NCBI GenBank assembly: GCA_024226235.1
Contig: JAAELW010000564.1
Span: 1 to 35,314, forward strand
Length of the DNA stretch: 35,314 nt
Origin: a bacterium
GTDB lineage: Bacteria > Myxococcota_A > UBA9160 > UBA6930
Reading direction: 5' to 3'
This document shows, one piece after another, positions 17,722-24,708 of the stretch. Below the pieces are notes generated by a model, which was not told the origin of the DNA, made no database searches, and saw only the letters and a program-made list of their open reading frames with translations. Numbering within the stretch: the first letter of the stretch is position 1; each line of letters begins with the position of its first letter. A program made the translations under genes and the position numbers.

Positions 17722-20700
17722 ATGAGCCAGGACATCGCACAGAAACCGTATCCGAACGTTCCTGCCCAACCGCGCTTTCCCGAGATCGAGCAGCGGGTGC
17801 TCGCGCGTTGGCGAAAGGATCGGACTTTCGAGCGTTCGGTGGAAAACCGACCGGTCGGCGAAAAGGGCGCAAATGAATTCGTCTTCTACGACGGCCCGCC
17901 CTTCGCGAACGGCATGCCCCACTTCGGCCATCTCGTCACGAGCTATGTGAAGGACATCGTGCCGCGCTACCAGACCCTGCGCGGACGGCGGGTCGACCGG
18001 CGCTTCGGTTGGGATTGTCACGGGCTGCCCGCAGAAATGGAGGCCCAGAAGGAACTCGGCGTCTCCAGCCGAGCCGAGATCGAAGGCTACGGAGTCGATC
18101 GCTTCAACGACTACTGCCGGAGTTCGGTGCTTCGCTACACGGAACAGTGGCAGGAGGTCATCCACCGCGCCGGCCGTTGGGTGGATTTCCGGAACGACTA
18201 CAAGACGATGGATCTCACCTACATGGAGAGCGTCATCTGGGCATTCAAGCAGCTCCATCAGAAAGATCTGCTGTATGAAGGCTTCAACGTGCTGCCCTAC
18301 TCCTGGGCGGCCGAGACACCTCTCTCCAACTTCGAGACACGTCTCGACGACGCGACCCGGGAAAGAACAGACCCGGCGATCACCCTGCGCTTCGAGCTGG
18401 TCCCAGCCGGAGACGAGCGCCCCACGGATCTGCTGGCCTGGACTACCACGCCCTGGACCCTGCCTTCGAACCTGGCTCTCGCGGTGGGCTCCGAGATCGA
18501 ATACGCGGTGCTCGAACAAGATGGGCGACGAACGATTCTTGCGGAAGCGCTCGTGCCCAGGTTCGAAGCCGAGCTTGGCACAGCGGACAGAGTGGGATCC
18601 GTGCGGGGCAGCGAGCTCGTGGGGCGCCGCTACCGCCCGCCCTTTCCATTCTTCGAGGGCACGGAAAACGCATTCCAGGTGCTCGGCGCCGACTTCGTCG
18701 AAGTCGACGAGGGAACCGGCGTGGTCCACATGGCGCCGGGTTTTGGCGAGGACGATCTCCGCACCTGCAAGGAACATGACATCCCGGTGGTCGTGCCCGT
18801 GAACGACCAGGGTCGCTTCACCGCGGAGGTCCCCGCCTACGAAGGCCAGCTGGTCTTCGACGCCAATGCCGAGATCATCCGCGACCTGAAAGCGCGCGGC
18901 CTACTGCTGCGCCGCGAGAACTACGTCCACAACTACCCGCATTGCTGGCGCACCGACGAGCCCCTGATCTACCGCGCGATGAGTTCCTGGTTCGTGCGGG
19001 TTTCGGCCATTCGCGATCAAATGCTCGAGCGCAATCAGCAGATCAACTGGATCCCCGGACACATTCGGGACGGCCTGTTCGGCAACATGCTGGCAAGTGC
19101 TCCGGACTGGGCCCTCAGTCGGAACCGTTTCTGGGGTTCACCGATTCCGGTCTGGAAGAGCGACGACCCCGAATTCCCGCGGATCGACGTCTATGGAAGC
19201 CTCGACGAAATCGAGGAAGATTTCGGACTCCGGCCCGACGATCTCCATCGGCCGGCCATCGATGGCTTCGTGCGGCCCAACCCGGACGATCCCTCGGGCA
19301 AGGCCCAGATGCGTCGGGTGTCCGACGTGCTCGATGTCTGGTTCGATTCGGGCTCGATGCCGTTCGCCCAGGTCCACTACCCGTTCGAGAACAAGGAGTG
19401 GTTCGAGAGCCACTTTCCCGCCGACTTCATCTGCGAATACGTGGCCCAGACCCGCGGCTGGTTCAACACCATGATGGTGCTCGGCACCGCACTGTTCGAC
19501 CGCCCGCCGTTCAAGAACTGCATCTGCCACGGCGTCGCCGTCGACACCCAGGGCACGAAACTCTCGAAACGATTGCGCAACTACCCGGAGCCGAGCGTCG
19601 TATACGACACCCATGGCTCCGATGCCATGCGCTGGTACCTGGTCTCCTCACCGCTTCTGAAGGGTGGCGATCTGAAGGTCGAGATCGAAGGCAAGCCGAT
19701 CGGCGATGTCGTGCGCAACGTGTTGAACCCGCTCTGGAGCGCCTGGCATTTCTTCAGCCTGTATGCGAATGCGGATGGCCTTCGAGGCAATCCCATCACG
19801 AGCGCCGAGAACGTGCTCGATCGCTACGTACTCGCCAAGACCCGTGATTTCGTGCTGGACGTACAAGAGCGAATGGACGCCTACGATATCCAGGGTGCCT
19901 GCGGCGCATTCACGGGCTTCCTCGATGCACTCAACAACTGGTACGTGCGACGCAGCCGTCCCCGTTTCTGGAAGGCGGAGAAGGACGGGGACAAGCAGGC
20001 CGCGTACGACACCCTGGCCACCGTGCTTTCGACTCTTTGTAGAGCCATGAGCCCGCTGCTGCCCTTCGTCACCGACGAGATCTACCGCGGCCTTGTCGGT
20101 GGAGAGAGCATCCACCTCTCGGACTGGCCAGACGCCGAAGCGTTGCCGGCCGAACCCGAGTTGGTGGCGGCAATGGATCGCGTGCGCGAAGTCTGCTCCA
20201 CCACCTTCGCGATGCGACGTGGCGAGCAGGTGCGCATCCGCCAGCCACTCCAGAGTCTGACGATCGCTGGCCCGGATGTCGCGATGCTCGAACCCTTCAC
20301 GGACCTGATCGCAGACGAGGTCAATGTGAAGGAGGTTCATCTGCTCCCCGAGATCGACGCCTTCGCCACATTCCGACTGCAGGTGAATGCGCGAGCGGTG
20401 GGGCCGCGGCTGGGCAGCGACACCAAACAGGTCATCGCAGCTTCCAAACGTGGCGAGTGGCGCAGTGATGGCGACAGCGTGATCGTCGCGGAACATCGCC
20501 TTCTTCCGGACGAATTCACGCTACTGCTGCAGCCGAAAGAGGACGTCGCCTGTCAGGCCCTCTCCACGAATGACATGATCGCCGTCCTCGACTTCGAACT
20601 CACGGAGAAGTTGGTGAACGAAGGACATGCCCGGGATCTCGTCCGTGTCGTACAACAGGCTCGCCGCGAGGCGGAGCTCGACGTGGCGGATCGCATCCAT

Positions 20701-20886
20701 CTCTCCCTCACCTTGCCCGACGTCTACCGCAATGCGGTTTCGGAATTCCGAGACTACGTGGCCGCTAGCACGTTGGCCGTCGAATTCGATCTGGATGCAA
20801 GGAAGGACGGCGAGGGATTCCTGCACGAGGCGACTCTGGGCGGGGAACCCATCCAGGTATGGGTGCGACGGGCAGAGCCCGCGTGA
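17722..20886 (+). CDS. ileS: Isoleucyl-tRNA synthetase, type 2 (eukaryote-like)
   Basis: The 1054-residue class I synthetase charges tRNA-Ile. The HIGH-equivalent is GMPHFGHL near residue 64, followed by GWDCHGLPAEMEAQKELG; the editing domain has TTTPWTLPSNLAL and GTGVVHMAPGFGEDD near 330; the KMSKS-equivalent is KLSKRLRNYPEP near 613. The KxSKRxxNYP form, the length, and the lack of a C-terminal zinc ribbon point to the IleS2 clade shared with eukaryotic cytosolic enzymes, whose members are typically poorly sensitive to mupirocin (known of the family, inferred here). The ATG at 17722 lacks an obvious Shine-Dalgarno, but the N-terminus (FPEIEQRVLARW) is the expected one. It stands alone, diverging from the dehydrogenase and 43 bases before the MFS gene. 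Confidence 0.96.
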   Translation: MSQDIAQKPYPNVPAQPRFPEIEQRVLARWRKDRTFERSVENRPVGEKGANEFVFYDGPPFANGMPHFGHLVTSYVKDIVPRYQTLRGRRVDRRFGWDCHGLPAEMEAQKELGVSSRAEIEGYGVDRFNDYCRSSVLRYTEQWQEVIHRAGRWVDFRNDYKTMDLTYMESVIWAFKQLHQKDLLYEGFNVLPYSWAAETPLSNFETRLDDATRERTDPAITLRFELVPAGDERPTDLLAWTTTPWTLPSNLALAVGSEIEYAVLEQDGRRTILAEALVPRFEAELGTADRVGSVRGSELVGRRYRPPFPFFEGTENAFQVLGADFVEVDEGTGVVHMAPGFGEDDLRTCKEHDIPVVVPVNDQGRFTAEVPAYEGQLVFDANAEIIRDLKARGLLLRRENYVHNYPHCWRTDEPLIYRAMSSWFVRVSAIRDQMLERNQQINWIPGHIRDGLFGNMLASAPDWALSRNRFWGSPIPVWKSDDPEFPRIDVYGSLDEIEEDFGLRPDDLHRPAIDGFVRPNPDDPSGKAQMRRVSDVLDVWFDSGSMPFAQVHYPFENKEWFESHFPADFICEYVAQTRGWFNTMMVLGTALFDRPPFKNCICHGVAVDTQGTKLSKRLRNYPEPSVVYDTHGSDAMRWYLVSSPLLKGGDLKVEIEGKPIGDVVRNVLNPLWSAWHFFSLYANADGLRGNPITSAENVLDRYVLAKTRDFVLDVQERMDAYDIQGACGAFTGFLDALNNWYVRRSRPRFWKAEKDGDKQAAYDTLATVLSTLCRAMSPLLPFVTDEIYRGLVGGESIHLSDWPDAEALPAEPELVAAMDRVREVCSTTFAMRRGEQVRIRQPLQSLTIAGPDVAMLEPFTDLIADEVNVKEVHLLPEIDAFATFRLQVNARAVGPRLGSDTKQVIAASKRGEWRSDGDSVIVAEHRLLPDEFTLLLQPKEDVACQALSTNDMIAVLDFELTEKLVNEGHARDLVRVVQQARREAELDVADRIHLSLTLPDVYRNAVSEFRDYVAASTLAVEFDLDARKDGEGFLHEATLGGEPIQVWVRRAEPA

Positions 20887-20929
20887 AGATCCGCGTGCTG
20901 GGATCGGCTGCGAGGGACGGCCACTCCCA

Positions 20930-22231
20930 ATGGAGCCGCGACAGAACCCACGCAGTGCCGGGCTCGGGCGCGAGTTGAGCAGGCAAGCGAACACCTGGGC
21001 CCCGCTTCGAGACGCGTGGCCGCTGCTCTTGGGGTGTTTCGCGATCGAGTTCATAGTCATCGGGGGTGGCATCGACACGGTGAGTGTCTTCCTGAATGAG
21101 CTCTCCTCCAGTGAGGGGTGGTCTCGCCAGGGGCTCTCGACCGGGATCGCGGTGGGCGCGGTGACTGCGCGGTTGGTGACGCCTGGAGTCGGTTGGATGG
21201 TCGACCGGTACGGAGTGCGGGTTCCAATCCTCGTCGGAACGCTATTCCTGGCAGCGGGTTTCGGAGTGCTCCTCAGCATGAGCGACCCGTGGCACTTCGT
21301 GGTCGCCAATCTGCTGCTTGGCCCGGGGTTCGCGTTCAGCGCCATGCTGCCGATCACGGTGGCAGTCACAGTCCTGATGCCGAGCCGCACTGCGTTGGCG
21401 CTCGGCATCGTGACGATGGGATCGAGTCTCGGAGCATTGATCCTGGCACCTGTCACCCAGGGGATGATCGATAGCCTCGGTTGGCGCCACACCTACCTCG
21501 CGTTGGGGGGAGCGGCGTTGGTGACTCCGATCGTCTGCGTGCTCTTCGCGCTGCCGCGCGGTCAGCTGCGAAAACCGACCACGTCGGATGCCACAGACGA
21601 AGCGACCCCGAGGCAACCCCTGCAACTCGGGCGTGTACTGCGCCGCCCCGGCCTGCTGCCGATGGTCGGGGTGTTGATGATTCCCGGCCTGGGGAGCTTC
21701 GGTATCCAGGTTCACCTGGTTCCCTATCTGTCCGACCAGGGCCACGGGGTCACGTTCGCTGCGGGAGCCCTGGGGGCTGTGATCGGGATCTCGGCGATCG
21801 GCAAGCTCGGTGGTGGCTTGTTGGCCGATCGCCTCGGCGTGGTGGTCACGATGCGGTTGGCGCTGCTGTTGGCGGTCATGGGATCCGCGTTGCTGCTGAT
21901 CGGCAGCTCGAGTACCGCGGTCTGGCTCTTCGTGGCCTTGCACGGCCTTTCATTCGGAACCCAGGTGGCAGTGATGCCGGTGGTCGCGATGGCGATCCTG
22001 GGGCGTGAAAATTTCGGGACGCTCTATGGACTGCTCCAACTCGCGACCATCGCGACCATCGGAGCCGCTCCCATCATTCCAGGTGTCATCTACGAAGCGA
22101 CCGGGAGCTACCGGTACGCTGTATTCTTCTGGATCGCGGTGATGGTGTCGTCGTTTCTGATCGCCTTCTTCCTGCATCTCCCCACGTCGGGATCGGGATC
22201 AGAACCGAGACCGAGACCGGAATCGGAATAG
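20930..22231 (+). CDS. MFS transporter (monocarboxylate/oxalate-type)
   Basis: The predicted 433-residue protein has about 12 transmembrane helices in two halves, joined by a cytoplasmic loop around residues 210-240. The signature DRYGVRVPILVG in the loop after helix 2, MGSSLGALILAP, and the second-half LADRLGVVVTMRLAL repeat are those of major facilitator proteins; the overall pattern resembles monocarboxylate or oxalate/formate-type carriers, substrate unknown. The ATG at 20930 lies 43 bases after ileS and has only a weak GAGGGACGG about 10 bases upstream; the open frame extends back into ileS without meaning. The last 15 residues (Ser/Pro with Gly/Arg/Glu) are encoded by a hexanucleotide array that runs through the stop codon. 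Confidence 0.85.
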   Translation: MEPRQNPRSAGLGRELSRQANTWAPLRDAWPLLLGCFAIEFIVIGGGIDTVSVFLNELSSSEGWSRQGLSTGIAVGAVTARLVTPGVGWMVDRYGVRVPILVGTLFLAAGFGVLLSMSDPWHFVVANLLLGPGFAFSAMLPITVAVTVLMPSRTALALGIVTMGSSLGALILAPVTQGMIDSLGWRHTYLALGGAALVTPIVCVLFALPRGQLRKPTTSDATDEATPRQPLQLGRVLRRPGLLPMVGVLMIPGLGSFGIQVHLVPYLSDQGHGVTFAAGALGAVIGISAIGKLGGGLLADRLGVVVTMRLALLLAVMGSALLLIGSSSTAVWLFVALHGLSFGTQVAVMPVVAMAILGRENFGTLYGLLQLATIATIGAAPIIPGVIYEATGSYRYAVFFWIAVMVSSFLIAFFLHLPTSGSGSEPRPRPESE

Positions 22232-22254
22232 GAACAGGAAGCGGGATCGGGGTT
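22189..22254 (+). repeat. Degenerate hexanucleotide array across the MFS stop codon
   Basis: Eleven consecutive hexamers fit GRRAYC loosely: GGGATC twice, AGAACC, GAGACC twice, GGAATC, GGAATA, GGAACA, GGAAGC, GGGATC, GGGGTT. The first part encodes the C-terminal tail of the MFS transporter; the array crosses the TAG (22229-22231) and ends 41 bases before the next gene. It is the same repeat style and reading phase as at 8346-8393. Confidence 0.65.
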
Positions 22255-22295
22255 CGTCTCGAACCAACCCGAGACTGCAGAGGGAGGACCGAGGA

Positions 22296-23225
22296 GTGCG
22301 CAAGGATGTCCAGTTTCCGAGCCGAGGCTCGAGCTGTCACGGTTGGCTCTATCTTCCCAACGACCCCGGCTCCGAACCGAAATTTCCGGCAATCGTGATG
22401 GCCCATGGCTTCTCAGCCGTGAAGGAGATGTTCCTCGACCGCTTTGCTGAGTGCTTTCGGGCGGCGGGCTTCGCGGTGCTGGCCTTCGACTTCCGGTTCC
22501 TCGGCGAGAGCCCGGGGGAGCCGCGCGGGCAGATCTTCCCGACCGAGCAGCATGAGGACTACCGAAACGCCATCAGCTGGCTCGCTCGCCAGCCGGAGAT
22601 CGATGCGGAGCGGATCGGTGCCTGGGGTTCCTCCTACAGTGGGGGGCATGTGCTCCATCTGGCGGCCTTCGACCGCCGCATCAAGGCCGCGGTGGCACAG
22701 GTTCCGGCGCTCGGAATCTGGCGACAAACCGTCCGTACTGCTGGACTGGAGGGGCTGCGCGCTCTGCTCGGCCTGCTGACCATGGACCGGGTGGCGCGTT
22801 ACCCGGATGGTGAGGTGAACCGCATTCCGGTGGTTGGCCCACCCGGATCGCCGGCGATACTCGGCACACCCGATGCGTACGCTTGGTTCCAAAAGCAAGG
22901 GGATTCGATCGCACCAACCTGGCAGAACGCGGTCACGGTGGAATCGGTCGAGCGGATGATCGAGTACGATCCGGCTGCGGCCATCGAACTGATCGCTCCC
23001 ACGCCACTCCGGATGATCGTGGCGGAGCAGGACTCACTGATTTCGATCGAGGAAGTGGAGGCGGCCTTCCGGCGCGCCCGCGATCCCTCTGATCTCGTGC
23101 GCCTCGAATGTGGACACTTTGACGTGTACGATGTCGAGCCGTGGTTCAGCCGTGCCTCGGAAGCCGCGACAGAATGGTTCGTGAAGCACCTCGGCCAGGT
23201 GAACCCCAGTGCGGAGCGGGTGTAG
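22296..23225 (+). CDS. Alpha/beta-hydrolase (dienelactone hydrolase-like)
   Basis: The 309-residue protein is an alpha/beta-hydrolase. It shows an oxyanion-region MAHGFSAVKEM, the nucleophile elbow GAWGSSYSGGH near residue 110 (Ser), an acid in EQDSLI near 250 and the catalytic His in ECGHFDVYD near 275. The order and spacing match the dienelactone-hydrolase/X-Pro peptidase-like group, with the alpha-helical cap between about 140 and 220. The start is a GTG at 22296 with AGGGAGGA about 7 bases upstream. No signal peptide, so a cytosolic esterase or hydrolase. It is 64 bases behind the MFS gene and may be co-transcribed with it; substrate unknown. Confidence 0.88.
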   Translation: MRKDVQFPSRGSSCHGWLYLPNDPGSEPKFPAIVMAHGFSAVKEMFLDRFAECFRAAGFAVLAFDFRFLGESPGEPRGQIFPTEQHEDYRNAISWLARQPEIDAERIGAWGSSYSGGHVLHLAAFDRRIKAAVAQVPALGIWRQTVRTAGLEGLRALLGLLTMDRVARYPDGEVNRIPVVGPPGSPAILGTPDAYAWFQKQGDSIAPTWQNAVTVESVERMIEYDPAAAIELIAPTPLRMIVAEQDSLISIEEVEAAFRRARDPSDLVRLECGHFDVYDVEPWFSRASEAATEWFVKHLGQVNPSAERV

Positions 23226-23257
23226 CAACTCCCGAAAGTGGGCATCCGGCCGCGGGC

Positions 23258-23887
23258 CTACTCGGGGAAGAACTCCCGTGTGATTTCTTCGCCGTGGTCG
23301 AACTCCGCGACCTTCTTCTTCTTGCCGTTCTCCCACCATCCAGTCCATGTTCCGTGGTACTCACCGTGATCGAACTGGCCGCGGGTCTGGAGCGTGCCGT
23401 CCTCGTACCAGGTTTCCGCCTTGCCGTGGCGCTTGCCGTCCTGGAAGACCGAGCTCGCAAACACCTGGCCGTTCTTGTGCCATAGGGTCTGGAGCCCTTG
23501 AAGTCGCCCGGCGAGATAGGTCTCTTCCGAGGCCTTCGTGCCATCGCGATACCACACGTTGTAGATGCCCTGTCGCTTGCCGTTTTCGTAGCGACCCTTC
23601 TCCTTGGGCTTTCCGTTCGCGTACCACTCCTGATAGTCACCTGCGAGCTCTCCCTCGGAGAAGCCCGCTCGAGCCCGAGGCTGGCCATCTTCGTGCCAGG
23701 AGAAGCTGGGGCCGTGTTGTGTGCCGTCCGAACGCGCGCACCAGGCGGAGCGACGCTCCTGGTTGCGTTCGAGCGTCGTTCCCTCGGGGCAACTCAGGCC
23801 CTCTTCAGGTGACTCTGCAACGGCCGACGACGTGCTCAGCAAGGTCACCGCGCACCAGACTGCGAAGCGTTTCATCCAGGTCGACAT
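23258..23887 (-). CDS. Exported MORN-type repeat protein (YwqK-like)
   Basis: The 209-residue protein starts with a signal peptide (MKRFAVWCAVTLLSTSSAVA after four residues) and then carries a two-cysteine segment (CPEGTT ... WCARSDG) and about six repeats of roughly 23 residues with the pattern G-x-W/Y-x-x-W-Y-x-[N/D]-G-x (for example EWYANGKPKEKGRYENGKRQG). This is the MORN-2/YwqK repeat; despite the database label of antitoxin for some relatives, nothing here indicates a toxin partner. Likely periplasmic or envelope-bound, with unknown role. The start could be either ATG (23887 or 23875); neither has a good ribosome-binding site. It is 23 bases downstream of the site-2 protease gene on the same strand. 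Confidence 0.8.
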   Translation of the reverse strand: MSTWMKRFAVWCAVTLLSTSSAVAESPEEGLSCPEGTTLERNQERRSAWCARSDGTQHGPSFSWHEDGQPRARAGFSEGELAGDYQEWYANGKPKEKGRYENGKRQGIYNVWYRDGTKASEETYLAGRLQGLQTLWHKNGQVFASSVFQDGKRHGKAETWYEDGTLQTRGQFDHGEYHGTWTGWWENGKKKKVAEFDHGEEITREFFPE

Positions 23888-23910
23888 CCGGAAAGCTTAG
23901 CAGCGCCGGA

Positions 23911-24621
23911 TCAGATGCCGGCGTAGAGCATCTGACATGCCTGGACGAAGATGGGATGGAAGATTCGGCGAATCAACAGCCACGCAACCAGCAAACCACC
24001 GAAGGCCCAGCCTGGCTGAGCCATCCATTCCATGATCCGCTGGGCCTTGTCCTCTCGGAACAAGAGACCCAGCATTCCGGATCCGTCGAGGGGTGGTACC
24101 GGCAGCAGGTTGAACACGAAGAGCAGCAGATTGAGGGAGAAGATCAGGGAGAGGAGCGTCGCAAGTGTTTCCCAGACACCGGGCACCGTGGCTATCGCAA
24201 TACTCTCGAAGGCGAGCAGGCCGGGCTCGAAGACACCCTGAGAGACCCCGATGCGGATACTCACTGCAGCCAGCAGAGCCAGCAGAAGATTCGACATGGG
24301 ACCGGCGAGCGCCATCCAGCCCGCCCGACGCGGATGGGCAAAGGCCCAGTTGGGATCGTACGGAGTACTTGCCCAGCCGATCATCCAGGGTGGCGCACCC
24401 CTCGCCACCGAAAGCCCGAAGAACAGGATCGGCACGAGGACCGTTCCAAAGGGCTCGCGTCGGATGTGGGGAAGCGGGTCGAGAGAGACCTGGCCCACCA
24501 GATAGGCCGTCTCGTCGCCCAGGCGCAGCGCCGTCCAGGCATGCGCCGCCTCGTGTACCGTCAATGAGAGCAGCAGCACGAAGTACCAGATCAGGCCCAG
24601 GGCCAGCAGGTCCGGTGTCAT
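23911..24621 (-). CDS. Site-2-type membrane metalloprotease (M50 family)
   Basis: The 236-residue membrane protein has HEAAH at residues 23-27 in the first helix (zinc ligands and catalytic Glu) and the partner motif NLLPVPPLDGSGM near 172-184 (third zinc ligand Asp), the hallmark pair of the compact M50/S2P group seen in many bacteria. There are about five to six transmembrane segments and no PDZ domain. Substrates are unknown. The start at 24621 gives the expected N-terminus but has only a poor Shine-Dalgarno. A 35-bp near-duplicate of the first codons lies directly upstream and carries the good one; see the separate entry. A MORN-repeat gene follows 23 bases downstream. Confidence 0.87.
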   Translation of the reverse strand: MTPDLLALGLIWYFVLLLSLTVHEAAHAWTALRLGDETAYLVGQVSLDPLPHIRREPFGTVLVPILFFGLSVARGAPPWMIGWASTPYDPNWAFAHPRRAGWMALAGPMSNLLLALLAAVSIRIGVSQGVFEPGLLAFESIAIATVPGVWETLATLLSLIFSLNLLLFVFNLLPVPPLDGSGMLGLLFREDKAQRIMEWMAQPGWAFGGLLVAWLLIRRIFHPIFVQACQMLYAGI

Positions 24622-24656
24622 TCGATCAGGCCCAGGCCCGGTTGGTCCGGTGTCAT
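24587..24656 (-). repeat. 35-bp near-tandem duplication over the M50 gene start
   Basis: On the minus strand, 24656-24622 and 24621-24587 are two adjacent 35-base copies agreeing at 29 positions (first 13 bases identical, ATGACACCGGACC; 29 of the first 33 match). The second copy is the start of the M50 gene. Because 35 is not a multiple of three, the upstream ATG is out of frame with the gene. Confidence 0.8.
24618..24656 (-). CDS. 12-codon leader reading frame coupled to the M50 gene
   Basis: The upstream ATG at 24656 is preceded by GAGGAGGA with 7 bases of spacing, the best ribosome-binding site in this gap. Its frame encodes MTPDQPGLGLIE and stops at TGA 24620-24618, which overlaps the M50 ATG as ATGA. 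The peptide resembles the M50 N-terminus (MTPDLLALGLIW) because of the 35-bp duplication. It may act as a coupling leader, or it may be a by-product of the duplication, or a sequencing artefact. Confidence 0.45.
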   Translation of the reverse strand: MTPDQPGLGLIE

Positions 24657-24708
24657 TCGGACATCCTCCTCGATTCCGCTTCTTCTCGGCAATTCTCCAC
24701 CGTCACCG

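Noticed and set aside
17623-18777. Long minus-strand extension of the dehydrogenase frame into ileS
   Set aside because: It is antisense to conserved ileS codons, has no domain similarity, and the ATG at 17622 has an AAGGAG and the proper family N-terminus.
23258-23887. Toxin-antitoxin module from the YwqK label
   Set aside because: The protein is an exported MORN-repeat protein and no toxin gene accompanies it.
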